Shown here piece after piece: positions 11,001 to 19,458 of a DNA stretch of 64,000 bases (position 1 is its first letter; each line of letters starts with the position of its first letter). The notes under the pieces are model-generated. The model was given only the letters and a program-made list of their open reading frames with translations. It made no database searches and was not told the origin of the DNA. This stretch comes from Fidelibacterota bacterium SCGC AAA003-L08 (lineage in GTDB: Bacteria > Fidelibacterota > Marinisomatia > SCGC-AAA003-L08 > D37C17): the NCBI GenBank assembly GCA_000405805.1, contig ASPJ01000001.1:62001-126000 (forward strand), read 5' to 3'. The position numbers and the translations under genes are program-made.

Positions 11001-11276
11001 GAGAATGGTGTAGATACCAAAGATATTTATAAAGTTGGCGAAGGAAGGCCGAATGTTGTAGATGCTATTAAAAACAATGAAGTCCAACTAGTAATCAACA
11101 CTCCACTTGGCAAACAATCCCGATATGATGAATATGAAATAGGAAGAGCTGCAATTAAATATAAAATAACGGCAATTACAACTATTGAAGGGGCCCAGGC
11201 AGCAGTAAGAGCAGTAAGAAATATTAAATTTGGAAAATTAAACTATCAGAGTCTACAAGACATTTTTGATCGGTAA
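8088..11276 (+). CDS. carB: Carbamoyl-phosphate synthase large subunit
   Basis: The 1062-residue protein is full length. It contains two homologous ATP-grasp halves, the first making carboxyphosphate and the second phosphorylating carbamate. Both open with a glycine-rich motif ([19 protein letters not shown] near residue 12; [17 protein letters not shown] near residue 553). Each contains the ATP-binding segment ([11 protein letters not shown] and [16 protein letters not shown]). A C-terminal MGS-like allosteric domain occupies roughly residues 940-1062 ([17 protein letters not shown], then VINTPLGK), where UMP or ornithine bind in E. coli. It starts one base after the carA stop and forms the catalytic partner of CarA. 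The next gene starts 8 bp downstream. Confidence 0.97.
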   Translation: MAKRNDIKSIMIIGAGPIIIGQACEFDYSGTQACKALREEGYRIILINSNPATIMTDKNLADATYIEPITIDSIEAIIKKEKPDALLPTVGGQTALDAAVQLEKKGILNKYNVELIGANIDAIEQAEDREKFKLLMDSIGIETAKGGFVKSTEDAKGMIDKIPFPMIIRPSFTMGGTGGSVAYNIEEFQEMVENGLSASPIGEVLIEESLLGWKEFEMEVVRDGNDNAIIVCSIENIDPMGVHTGDSITVAPSQTLSDKEYQMMRNWSIECLRAIGVDTGGSNVQFAVNPIDGRMIIIEMNPRVSRSSALASKATGFPIAKVAAKLAVGYTLDELPNDITGKTKAAFEPSIDYVVTKIPRFDFEKFPTSSGILGVQMQSVGEAMAIGRTFRESIQKAYRSLEVGLDGMDPKETQYRKLDLGKLGYPTSFRLLKVKQAMEEGHEVGAIHKQTSIDPWFLDEIKALVDFKNQSVAFNKKNILQLKKEGFSDNQIARKFNKSELDVRNFRKENGVLPTYKVVDTCAAEFEALTPYCYSTYEEENEIEPLKDKKIIILGGGPNRIGQGIEFDYCCVQAVFGLKELGYKTIMINCNPETVSTDFDIADRLYFEPLTFEDVMNVIDFEKPYGVLVQFGGQTPLNIASRLQQQKVKIIGTSPKSIDLAENRKKFGKILKRLNIPAPNWGTAFSVEDAQKIANKIKYPVLVRPSYVLGGRGMEIVYDDDALKTFVGKAALVSGDHPILIDAFLENAFEFDVDALCDGKDVFISGIMQHIEEAGIHSGDSSCVFPPYELSPSCKKTIEDYTKKMAIKLNTVGLINIQFAVKDEVVYVIEVNPRASRTIPFISKVINIPLAKLAAQIGTGKKIASLKLKNNLSKGLIAIKKPVFPFNKFPNQSLFLSPEMKSTGEVIGLDSNLGSAYAKAAMGAGTTLPIKGNVFMSVNESDKMKIIPIARDFQEFGFNIYATSGTAAVLKENGVDTKDIYKVGEGRPNVVDAIKNNEVQLVINTPLGKQSRYDEYEIGRAAIKYKITAITTIEGAQAAVRAVRNIKFGKLNYQSLQDIFDR

Positions 11277-11284
11277 TTTAAAAT

Positions 11285-12237
11285 ATGCTTGAAGAAACAT
11301 TATATCCACTAATAGATCCATACAATCAATTTTTTCTATCTGTTTCTGATATACATGAAATAAATATAGAACAGTATGGGAACCCAGATGGGAAGCCTGT
11401 TATTTTCTTGCATGGTGGCCCAGGTGGTGGTATTGAACCTATTTATGCGAGATATTTTGACCCTAAAAAATGGCGAATAATTATTTTTGATCAAAGAGGG
11501 TGTGGGAAAAGTACTCCACATGCAGAATTAAAAGAAAATACTACATGGGATTTAGTATCAGATATTGAAAAAATTAGAGTAAAACTTTCGATTGATAAAT
11601 GGGTAGTATTTGGAGGAAGTTGGGGCTCTACCCTATCGCTTACATATTCAATTACCCATCCAGATCGATGTAAGGGTCTAATTTTAAGAGGAATTTTCCT
11701 ACTTAGAAAAAAGAAATCAATTGGTTCTATCAAGAAGGGCCATCATACATCTACCCAGATGCATGGGAAAAATATCTTGAGCCTATTCCGGAGGATGAAC
11801 GTAATAATTTAGTTCAGGCATATTACAAAAGGTTAACGTCTGATGATGAAAACGTAAGAATTGAAGCAGCAAAAGCATGGTCTATATGGGAAGCTAGTAC
11901 CAGCAAGTTATATACCAGTAATAAATCATTACATCATTTTGGAGATCCCATGATTGCACAGGCGTTCGCACGAATTGAATGTCATTATTTTATCAATAAA
12001 GGATTTTTTGAATCAGATAATTGGCTTTTAGATAATACACATAAAATCAGCCACATCCCGACAGTCATTATTCAAGGCAGATATGATGTTGTATGTCCAA
12101 TGATATCCGCATGGGAGCTACATAAATGTTTACCGGATGCGGAGTTTCATGTCATACAAGATGCTGGGCATTCAATGACTGAACCCGGGATTGCAGCTTG
12201 TTTAGTTAAGTATACTGATAAGTTTGCAAACATATAA
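11285..12237 (+). pseudogene. pip: Prolyl iminopeptidase split by a one-base frameshift
   Basis: The first frame (from ATG 11285) encodes the N-terminal alpha/beta-hydrolase half: oxyanion motif HGGPGGG and nucleophile motif GGSWGSTLSL. After the A-run at 11707-11712 homology continues in the -1 frame, reading EINWFYQEGPSYIYPDAWEK and on through the Asp motif QGRYDVVCP and His motif QDAGHSMTEPG to a TAA at 12237. Joined, the protein is about 317 residues, the usual length for S33 prolyl iminopeptidases, which remove N-terminal proline from peptides. Left in frame 0, translation ends at 11812 without Asp and His. The break is a decayed gene, an assembly error in a homopolymer, or a real frameshift site. 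All catalytic residues remain, so the damage is recent or only apparent. Confidence 0.85.
11707..11713 (+). other. A AAA AAG heptamer at the pip frame break
   Basis: In frame 0 the codons read AGA AAA AAG, which gives the heptamer A AAA AAG used for -1 slippage in E. coli dnaX. A -1 slip would continue with GAA ATC AAT TGG, exactly the frame that restores prolyl iminopeptidase homology. A purine-rich AAGAGGA lies about 14 bases upstream. I see no strong downstream hairpin. A single A lost from an ancestral A7-G run would create the same heptamer, so the motif alone is not proof of function. Confidence 0.45.
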
Positions 12238-12323
12238 TCTCTTCGAGTTTTAATCAAAATATATAATATGATATACTTCATTTGGTAATTACGATAAATT
12301 GATTAAATTATGCCCTGACCTTT

Positions 12324-12334
12324 GGGAGGAGGAG
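12324..12334 (+). promoter_or_regulatory. Unusually strong Shine-Dalgarno sequence
   Basis: GGGAGGAGGAG ends four bases before the ATG at 12339 and contains two overlapping copies of GGAGG. Most genes here have weak or no recognisable ribosome binding site, so this one stands out and implies high translation of the exported protein behind it. A TATAAT at 12262-12267 in the same 101-bp gap is a possible -10 element, but it lacks a clear -35. Confidence 0.7.
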
Positions 12335-12338
12335 AATT

Positions 12339-13910
12339 ATGAAAAAATTAATTCAAACAACAAAATATTTTATTACTACATGTATGATATTCTCATTTGC
12401 TCAAGCGCAGTGGTCTTCTGACCCTGCATCTCCACAGTTATTAGGCAGTGGTGTTCAGGCACAAGTTAAGGCTACCTCTGATGGAGGTGTATATGTTGCA
12501 TGGCTTACTGACATGGGTGATTATCATGTGTATCTGCAACGATTTGACGCAATGGGAGTAGCACAATTCGATGATGGCGGCATGTTAGTGAGTGATAACT
12601 CGAATGCATCATGGATTGCTGTTTTTCATATGAATCTTGATGTAGATAGTGATGATAATGCAATTATTACCGTTTTAGATGAGAGGTCAGGACCATGGAA
12701 TGTATATGCTTATAAGATTTCATCAAGCGGTTCTATGCTATGGGGAGATGATGGAATATCAGTTTCGAATTCCAATCAGACGAATTATTCTCCTCGATTA
12801 GCAATCTTACCAGATAATAGTGCTGTGGTTGCATGGTCTCCTAATTCAACTACTGTTGAAATTCAAAGGATTTCTGCTGGTGGTGAATTGATGTGGGGCG
12901 GTGGCATTCTTATTCAAGATAATAATGAATCTCTGATGTCCCCTCAACCAATTGTTGATTCAAATGGTAATGTACTGGTTCAATGGATTGGACAATCAGG
13001 ACCATTCTGGGCTGCTGATAGTAAATTATATTTGCAGAAGTATGATCTTGATGGAAATGCTCAGTGGAACAACCCAGCGTTGGCAGGTGGACCAGTTGTA
13101 TTCCCTATGGGAAACTGGTCACAAGGATTAATTAGAGATGATAATGGTGGCAGTTTTTCTTCATGGACAAAAATGTCAGGGAATGTACAATCTTCTTTTA
13201 CTCAACATATCAATACTGATGGAGAGTTATCTTGGACTAATGGAGTTGAATTTTCTAGTAATTCCAGTAGTTTTCGGATGTCACCTCGTTTAGCTGTTTC
13301 TGAAGATTCTCAGGAATTGATGGCGGTATGGAATCAATCAAATAGTAGTCAATCTCAGGGTGGTGTATATGCGCAGCGCTTAGATGAAAATGGTGATCGT
13401 CTTTGGAGTTCTTCTGGCATGGCAGTAGTTCCTTTGAACAGTAATTATGATTATTTAGATCTCTCCGTTGCAGGATTTGGAGATGATATAATTACGGCTT
13501 ATATTCAACAAAGTGTAAACATGTCTGGTGATATTTATGCTTCTTATCTTAATTCAGATGGTGAGCATGCTTGGTCAGAGCCGGTAACTTTGACAACCTC
13601 TGGAAATGCAAAATCAGACATGTCTACTGGTAAGGGACAAGAATGTCTTTTTATTGCTTGGACTGAAAATGGCAATGTTTATGCACACTCTCTAAGAGTT
13701 GATGGCACACTAGGAGCAGCAGATTCTTTTATTCCGGGGGATGTTAATGGCGATGAACTAATAAATGTAATAGATATAGTTGCACTGGTTTCTTTTATTC
13801 TTCAAACAGATATTCCTTCAGACTCCGAATATCTTGCCGGAGATTTTAATGGAGATGGTAATTTAAATGTTTTGGATATCGTTGATATTATTGCGTTAAT
13901 CTTAAGCTAA
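12339..13910 (+). CDS. Exported repeat protein with C-terminal dockerin-like pair, function unknown
   Basis: The 523-residue protein begins with a signal peptide of about 23 residues, cleaved near AQA-QW. The body (about 30-450) is a set of imperfect repeats with the theme of an aromatic-rich strand, a short turn and LQRFDAMG / LQKYDLDGN / AQRLDENGD, followed by a Trp. This resembles a beta-propeller or other beta-repeat fold. The last 57 residues are two dockerin-like loops (GDVNGDELINVIDIVALV and GDFNGDGNLNVLDIVDII). No catalytic motif is apparent. It has its own strong ribosome binding site and lies 30 bp before another dockerin-tagged gene, so the two may be co-transcribed. The function is not recognised. 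Confidence 0.8.
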   Translation: MKKLIQTTKYFITTCMIFSFAQAQWSSDPASPQLLGSGVQAQVKATSDGGVYVAWLTDMGDYHVYLQRFDAMGVAQFDDGGMLVSDNSNASWIAVFHMNLDVDSDDNAIITVLDERSGPWNVYAYKISSSGSMLWGDDGISVSNSNQTNYSPRLAILPDNSAVVAWSPNSTTVEIQRISAGGELMWGGGILIQDNNESLMSPQPIVDSNGNVLVQWIGQSGPFWAADSKLYLQKYDLDGNAQWNNPALAGGPVVFPMGNWSQGLIRDDNGGSFSSWTKMSGNVQSSFTQHINTDGELSWTNGVEFSSNSSSFRMSPRLAVSEDSQELMAVWNQSNSSQSQGGVYAQRLDENGDRLWSSSGMAVVPLNSNYDYLDLSVAGFGDDIITAYIQQSVNMSGDIYASYLNSDGEHAWSEPVTLTTSGNAKSDMSTGKGQECLFIAWTENGNVYAHSLRVDGTLGAADSFIPGDVNGDELINVIDIVALVSFILQTDIPSDSEYLAGDFNGDGNLNVLDIVDIIALILS

Positions 13911-13940
13911 CAGGCTATATCTAATTAAATAAAAATTTAT

Positions 13941-16196
13941 ATGTCAAAAATTTATATCAGTTTATTTTTAATAACTAGCTTGCTGTTTTCAGTAGAACTA
14001 GTTGTAGAGCCTTATCTCCAAAATGCCACCCCAAATTCAATGCATGTATTATGGGAAACTGATTCAAATTCACAGAGTGTTGTTGAATGGGGATTATATG
14101 TTTTTTTATCAGAGTCTACTACAGGCTCATCATTTAGTAATTATGGAAGTTCACGTATCCATACGGTGGAACTTACAGATTTAGAACCGAATACGCAATA
14201 CTACTATAGGGTTGTGGTTGGGAATTATGAAAGTTACTCAGATTTATATAGTTTTATTACCCCACCGGACCCTTCATCAGAAGCAGATTTTCGTATAGTA
14301 GCGATGAGTGACATGCAAAGAGATAGTTCAAACCCAAATAAATTCAATGAGGTAATTCATGATGGAGTGATTGATTACATTTCTGAAGAGTATAGCGATA
14401 ATTTAGAAGCAGAACTTGCCATGGTACTGGTTACCGGAGATCTTGTTGTTACTGGAACATCTTACTATCAGTGGCAGGATCATTTTTTTGGTCCATCAGA
14501 AGATTTATTTTCTCATGTCCCATTATATCCAGTATTTGGAAATCATGAGCAAAATACTGATTATTTTACAAACTACTTTCATCTTCCAGATAATGGAACT
14601 CCAGGGTATGAAGAACATTGGTATTATACTGATTATTCTAATTTACGAGTGATTGGTCTTGATTCTAATGGGGGGTATCAGGTTCAGGTTCAGCTTGATT
14701 GGCTTGAAGAAGTTCTATCAGATGCATGTTCTAACGATTACATTGATTTTGTTTTTGCACATCTCCATCACCCTTATAAATCAGAGTTATGGACTCCTGG
14801 TGAGAGCAACTATACGGGAGATGTAATTGAACGTATGGAAAATTTTACAGATCAATGTGGGAAACCAAGTATTCATTTCTTTGGGCACACACATGGTTAT
14901 TCTAGGGGACAATCTAAAGATCATGATCATCTATGGGTGAATGTTGCCACTGCTGGAGGTGCAATTGATTACTGGGGAGAATGGCCTCAGGTAGATTATG
15001 ATGAATTCACGGTTACCCAAGATGAATGGGGTTTTGTTCTGGTAGATGTTCAAGCTGGAGATAATCCAAAATTTACGCTTCAAAGAATCAGTCGAGGGAA
15101 TGAATATCAATTCAGAGATAATGAATTGCGTGACGAAGTAATTATTCGTTTAAATAATTCTATTCCAGATCAACCAACAGGACTATTCCCAGAAGGACAA
15201 GAAGATCCCGATTTTCTTATACTAAGCGCAAGTGATTTCTCAGATGAAGATGGTGATCAGCCAATGGCAGCAGAATGGTCTATCTATGATGAAGACTGCA
15301 ATTTATTTTCAGAACCAGTTATAAATGAATTCATTAATATGAATAATTGGTATTATTATGAAAATACACAAGAATCTATGGAGCTTACAGAATTATCAAT
15401 TACAGCAGGATTAAGCGCAAACAGTTCTTACTGCTGGGCTGTTAGATATAGAGATACCAGTCTTGGATGGAGTGAATGGTCTGATCCTCTTTCATTTACA
15501 ACTGGAGAATCACAGTATTCTGAAAACCTGCTGTTTAATCCAGGGGCTGAATCAGGGGTAGAAGACTGGATTACTACGGAGGGATATATGGAATCTCTTG
15601 GAGAGTATGTATGTGATGGAATCCAGCCACATAGTGGTGATTATTATTTTATAGTAGGAGCATTATGTAATACAGCTACCTATGCAGAAGCATATCAAGA
15701 AATTAATATATCTGAATATGAAGATTGCATCAATGATGAGCTAGCCTATGTAAACTATGGGGGCTATCTATCTGACTGGGGAGGAAGTGATCATCCAGAA
15801 CTAACGGTTGCTTTTATTGATGAAAATGGAGATGAAATTGATAGACCTGAAACTATGGGTACATATAATTCATTTTGGACATTATTTTCAAATGATTATC
15901 TAATTCCTGTAGGTACACATTCAGTTCAAATGATTTTAATGGGAACTCGATATGCTGGAGATGATAATGATAGTTATTTTGATGATTTATTTTTACGAAT
16001 TTTTCAAGATCAAGACTGTTTAGGTACTTTAGGAGACCTAAACCAGGATGATACAATTAATGTTTTAGATGTCATATTATTAGCTAATTTAATTTTAGAT
16101 GGAGTTAATAATTCTAATTTGGGAGATATGAACAATGATAATCAAATTAATATTTTAGATGTGATTATTCTTGTAAATATTATTTTAAATCCTTAA
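13941..16196 (+). CDS. Exported purple-acid-phosphatase-like metallophosphoesterase with dockerin-like C-terminus
   Basis: The 751 residues comprise a signal peptide (1 to about 17), an N-terminal Ig/FN3-like domain of the purple acid phosphatase type (about 20-108) and a calcineurin-like phosphoesterase (about 115-385). Metal-ligand motifs are D124 (SDMQ), GD167 (TGDLV), GNH202 (FGNHEQ), H274 (FAHLHH) and GH316TH318. Then come an FN3-like region (about 410-520), a beta-sandwich that could bind carbohydrate (about 528-690) and two dockerin-like repeats in the last 54 residues. Hydrolysis of phosphate esters outside the cytoplasm is inferred. The first metal motif is DxQ, not the DxH usual in general metallophosphoesterases; in purple acid phosphatases that position varies. 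Confidence 0.85.
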   Translation: MSKIYISLFLITSLLFSVELVVEPYLQNATPNSMHVLWETDSNSQSVVEWGLYVFLSESTTGSSFSNYGSSRIHTVELTDLEPNTQYYYRVVVGNYESYSDLYSFITPPDPSSEADFRIVAMSDMQRDSSNPNKFNEVIHDGVIDYISEEYSDNLEAELAMVLVTGDLVVTGTSYYQWQDHFFGPSEDLFSHVPLYPVFGNHEQNTDYFTNYFHLPDNGTPGYEEHWYYTDYSNLRVIGLDSNGGYQVQVQLDWLEEVLSDACSNDYIDFVFAHLHHPYKSELWTPGESNYTGDVIERMENFTDQCGKPSIHFFGHTHGYSRGQSKDHDHLWVNVATAGGAIDYWGEWPQVDYDEFTVTQDEWGFVLVDVQAGDNPKFTLQRISRGNEYQFRDNELRDEVIIRLNNSIPDQPTGLFPEGQEDPDFLILSASDFSDEDGDQPMAAEWSIYDEDCNLFSEPVINEFINMNNWYYYENTQESMELTELSITAGLSANSSYCWAVRYRDTSLGWSEWSDPLSFTTGESQYSENLLFNPGAESGVEDWITTEGYMESLGEYVCDGIQPHSGDYYFIVGALCNTATYAEAYQEINISEYEDCINDELAYVNYGGYLSDWGGSDHPELTVAFIDENGDEIDRPETMGTYNSFWTLFSNDYLIPVGTHSVQMILMGTRYAGDDNDSYFDDLFLRIFQDQDCLGTLGDLNQDDTINVLDVILLANLILDGVNNSNLGDMNNDNQINILDVIILVNIILNP

Positions 16197-16205
16197 AAAT
16201 ATATT

Positions 16206-17333
16206 ATGAATCAAGTAGTAGAAAAAAAGCAGGCTTTAGATACAAAAAAAGATCAATCAGAAATTCTATTATTGGTAAGTACCAGTAAAGGTGGATTCAT
16301 ATATTATTCAAATCCTGAAAGATTAGTGTGGGAAATTAACGGACCACATTTATTAGGGTCAATCATTCATCATATGATTTTGGATTATCGAACAAATAAA
16401 ACAATTTTAATGGCAGCAAAGACCAGAGAACATGGTGTTACAATATTTAGAACAACAAATTTTGGAAAAACATGGATACCAGCAATACAACCTCCCCAGA
16501 ACAAGGACATAGATTTAGCTCATATTTTTAGAATTACTCCTGGACATGATTCAGAGCCGGGCGTTTGGTATGCAGGGACGTCTCCTCAAGGGCTATATAG
16601 AAGTGCCGATGATGGGGCAACTTGGAATAGCATAAAAGGGTTTGATAATAATTCAGTTATCCAGAGTGTAATTAAAAATCAATCTAAAGAGTTATTAAAA
16701 TATCAGAAATTACATTCAATTTTAATTAATCCAGATAATAAAGAACATATTATTATTGGTATGGCCCATGGGGGAGTATTTGAAAGCAAGGACTATGGTG
16801 AAACTTGGAGCTCATTAAATCATAATTTATCTAATAATGATAGACAAAATTCTTATTGTTTATTAAGCCATCCATTAGATTGCAACTTATTATTTCAACA
16901 AAATCAAGCAGGCATATATAAGATTAATTTAGGAGATAAAAAATGGGAGCATATTGGTAAAACACTTGATATAGGTGATGTTGGATTTTCATTATGCTTA
17001 GATCCTAATGACATGAATAAAATCTGGGCATTCCCTATGGAGGGGACGGATATATGGTCTCGGGTATGTTCTAATGGTCAGCCAGCTGTATATTGTAGCC
17101 AAAATAGCGGAAAATCATGGTATAGACAGGACATTGGGTTCCCAATATGGAATGCATGGTTTACAGTTTTAAGCAGATGCATGGTTGTAGATAATTTGAA
17201 AAATGCGGGTCTATATTTAGGGACTACTAGCGGTTCTGTTTGGCTTAGTAATAATGGCGGAAATAGCTGGAGACAAATATTAGCTCATCTTCCTAAAATA
17301 TATTCATTAGAAATTGGATATGTTAATCATTAA
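16206..17333 (+). CDS. Asp-box (BNR/sortilin-like) beta-propeller protein
   Basis: The 375-residue protein contains five Asp-box motifs of the S-x-D/N-x-G-x-x-W type: TTNFGKTW, SADDGATW, SKDYGETW, SQNSGKSW and SNNGGNSW. These mark the blades of a BNR/Vps10-like propeller, seen in sialidases, photosystem II stability factors and many uncharacterised proteins. No sialidase Arg triad or FRIP motif is evident, so I do not call an enzyme. No signal peptide is visible, so it may be cytoplasmic, unlike its upstream neighbours, and it carries no dockerin module. It starts 9 bp after the phosphatase-like gene and ends 29 bp before kdsC. Confidence 0.75.
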   Translation: MNQVVEKKQALDTKKDQSEILLLVSTSKGGFIYYSNPERLVWEINGPHLLGSIIHHMILDYRTNKTILMAAKTREHGVTIFRTTNFGKTWIPAIQPPQNKDIDLAHIFRITPGHDSEPGVWYAGTSPQGLYRSADDGATWNSIKGFDNNSVIQSVIKNQSKELLKYQKLHSILINPDNKEHIIIGMAHGGVFESKDYGETWSSLNHNLSNNDRQNSYCLLSHPLDCNLLFQQNQAGIYKINLGDKKWEHIGKTLDIGDVGFSLCLDPNDMNKIWAFPMEGTDIWSRVCSNGQPAVYCSQNSGKSWYRQDIGFPIWNAWFTVLSRCMVVDNLKNAGLYLGTTSGSVWLSNNGGNSWRQILAHLPKIYSLEIGYVNH

Positions 17334-17362
17334 TTTTCAATAGATAGAAGGACTCATATATA

Positions 17363-17863
17363 ATGAATAATAATTTCATCAAAAAAGCAAAATCTATTAA
17401 AGTAGTTGCTACTGATATTGATGGAGTATGGACTGATTCGGGGATGTATTATACTGCTTCTGGAGAAAAAATGAAGTGTTTTTCAACATATGATGGGATG
17501 GGAGTACAATTACTAAGAGAGTTAGGGATACCTACTATTATCCTTACTAGTGAAAATTCAGAAATTGTTTTACGCCGAGCGGAGAAACTTCAGATCAAAA
17601 ATGTATACATTAATGAAAAAGAAAAACTCAGAAGAATGATTGAAGTTTGCAGAGAATTAGATGTATCAATGAATGAGGTTGCATATATAGGTGACGATAT
17701 CAACGATTTATCATTATTAGAGAAAGTTGGCTTATCTGCGATGCCTCCAAACAGTCCTGCTCGACATTTGTTTTCTCCTGATTATCTAACAGAAAAATCT
17801 GGGGGACATGGTGCTTTCAGGGAATTTATTGATCAGATAATCGAGGTAAAAAATACTAATTAA
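17363..17863 (+). CDS. kdsC: KdsC-type HAD phosphatase (Kdo-8-phosphate phosphatase)
   Basis: The 166-residue single-domain HAD protein lacks a cap domain, as in KdsC, which removes phosphate from 3-deoxy-D-manno-octulosonate 8-phosphate in lipopolysaccharide synthesis. The motifs are DIDGVWTDSG (nucleophile and acid/base Asp), LTSENSE (motif II), the Lys region KEKLRRM and GDDINDLSLL (motif IV). The C-terminal GGHGAFREF is typical of the family. Related phosphatases act on N-acylneuraminate 9-phosphate, so the substrate is less certain than the fold, but waaA nearby (19.5-20.7 kb) supports Kdo. The last 8 bp overlap the convergent kinase-like gene. Confidence 0.85.
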   Translation: MNNNFIKKAKSIKVVATDIDGVWTDSGMYYTASGEKMKCFSTYDGMGVQLLRELGIPTIILTSENSEIVLRRAEKLQIKNVYINEKEKLRRMIEVCRELDVSMNEVAYIGDDINDLSLLEKVGLSAMPPNSPARHLFSPDYLTEKSGGHGAFREFIDQIIEVKNTN

Positions 17864-18737
17864 AAATATCTATTTCTTTTGGAAGAATATTTATTGAGCA
17901 AGGTGTTGTTCCAATGATTTCACCATCAACAATAAGCTCTGTATTGATTTTTGGTTTAATAGTCAGTTGATTAGCCTGATGATAGTTTACTACAGGATCA
18001 TCAATATGTTTTCCAGAAAATATTTTTGGAAATAGTTTGAATAATTTCAATCGAGTAGTTTTTTTAACTGTAATTACATCAATCAGTCCATCATCTATTT
18101 GAGCTTTGGGAGCAATTTTCATCCCCTTACCAGTATGGATGGTATTACAACATAATATAAATGAGTAATCATCTGATATATCCCTGTCATCAATAATTAA
18201 ATCACTATGTCGTTCTTTAAATCGAATAATTTCAATAAGGGAAGCAATATTGTAGCGTTGAGGACCGAGCCATCTCATTTTTTCAGCTAGTATATTTATG
18301 TCTGGTGGCATACCCCAGCCAGTTACATTGTAGGAGTAGATTTTTTTATCATGAGTAATAATTTCCATTAAATCAATTTTACGAGTTTTGAATGCACTTA
18401 TTTTTTCAGCTGCATCTAGAGGATTTAAACAATTCATATCATGCATAAATGAATTTCCAGTACCAGCAGGGATTAATCCAATAGGCAATTGCTCATTATC
18501 AGCACGATTCATCATTCCATTTATCACCTCATGCATAGTTCCATCACCACCGATGACACATATCCCTAAAAATTCATCTATATCAATTGAATTAGTGATT
18601 TCATAAGGGTGATTTTGGTGAGTAGTTTGAATGATATGATGATTAATATGTTTAAAGATATTTAAAATATTATTATAGATTTTTTTACCCTGTTTTTTAC
18701 CACTATAAGGGTTGGTAATAATAAGTAAGGGTTTCAT
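17856..18737 (-). CDS. Diacylglycerol-kinase-like lipid kinase (DagK/YegS/LCB5 family)
   Basis: The 293-residue protein has the DAGK catalytic domain: the phosphate-binding opening LLIITNPYSGKKQGKK, the nucleotide motif GGDGTMHEVINGMM near residue 80 and LIPAGTGNSF. The C-terminal half forms the beta-sandwich typical of YegS/DgkB (IDDGLIDVITVKK, then DGEIIGTTP). These enzymes phosphorylate diacylglycerol or related lipids and recycle them into phospholipid synthesis. The exact lipid cannot be told from sequence. It is the last gene of a minus-strand run with a DUF3108 protein and waaA, suggesting an envelope role, and it overlaps kdsC tail-to-tail by 8 bp. Confidence 0.85.
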   Translation of the reverse strand: MKPLLIITNPYSGKKQGKKIYNNILNIFKHINHHIIQTTHQNHPYEITNSIDIDEFLGICVIGGDGTMHEVINGMMNRADNEQLPIGLIPAGTGNSFMHDMNCLNPLDAAEKISAFKTRKIDLMEIITHDKKIYSYNVTGWGMPPDINILAEKMRWLGPQRYNIASLIEIIRFKERHSDLIIDDRDISDDYSFILCCNTIHTGKGMKIAPKAQIDDGLIDVITVKKTTRLKLFKLFPKIFSGKHIDDPVVNYHQANQLTIKPKINTELIVDGEIIGTTPCSINILPKEIDIFN

Positions 18738-18747
18738 GAATTAATAT

Positions 18748-19455
18748 TTATGGAATAATTTTCTTTAATTTAAGAATCATATTCCCAATATTAGTTTTTA
18801 GTTCAATCTTGACAGGGATTCTTTTTTCATCATCTGAAAACCAAGCAGTCATGTATCCATTCTCTTTGAATATATCTTCACCATTATTAGAATAGGGGAC
18901 GACTTTAATACAGTTATATTTTCCAGCAGGGACTTTTATTTTTTCTTTCCCTTTGACCTCAGTTATTAAAGATGTTATTTCATCAATACCTAGAATATGA
19001 TAGTCGTACTTTTTTCCTTTTGTCAAATCTTTATTTCGGAGATTATATATAATCGATATTGGATCAAACAATAGTTTGTCATTTTCTATAATTTTATCTT
19101 TTGTAATAATGTTAAAGTTAGAATCAATTACTGCAGAATAACTTCTTTTCCAGTTTCCTTCATGAACTTTTTTCTCTATTCCCTTCAAAGAAAAGTCATC
19201 AGGATTAACAGTAAGTTTTATTTGATCACGAACTTTATATAGTTTGTCTAGGAATTTGCTAGACGCAACCAAAGTATTAATAGTCAATTCATTATCACTA
19301 TTTATTTCGGACGATATTGTAGCTTTCCCAACATTAATAAATCTAAATCCTAGAGTATAGATGAACTCCTCAGAAAACAAACAAGAGATGAGTAATATAA
19401 TAATAAGCTTATTCACACGACGGAGCAACCCAACCTCCTTTATTATATTCTTCAT
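18748..19455 (-). CDS. Exported DUF3108 family protein
   Basis: The protein matches the DUF3108 pattern: a hydrophobic leader, the early segment FRFINVGKATISSEI, a central LFDPISIIYNLRNKDL and the late motif AWFSDDEKRIPVKIELKT. The family is periplasmic and of unknown function, often linked to envelope or LPS genes. Two starts are credible. ATG at 19455 follows AAAGGATAAACA. A TTG at 19428 lies five bases after a perfect AAGGAGG (19434-19440) and would give a compact signal peptide MLRRVNKLIIILLISCLFS. I report the longer form. It sits 3 bp after waaA and 10 bp before the lipid-kinase-like gene, so it shares their transcript. Confidence 0.8.
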   Translation of the reverse strand: MKNIIKEVGLLRRVNKLIIILLISCLFSEEFIYTLGFRFINVGKATISSEINSDNELTINTLVASSKFLDKLYKVRDQIKLTVNPDDFSLKGIEKKVHEGNWKRSYSAVIDSNFNIITKDKIIENDKLLFDPISIIYNLRNKDLTKGKKYDYHILGIDEITSLITEVKGKEKIKVPAGKYNCIKVVPYSNNGEDIFKENGYMTAWFSDDEKRIPVKIELKTNIGNMILKLKKIIP

Positions 19456-19458
19456 TGT

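Noticed and set aside
14286..14340. Loss of the first metal motif in the phosphoesterase (DMQ, not DxH)
   Set aside because: Purple acid phosphatases vary at this third position, so it is not evidence of an inactive enzyme.
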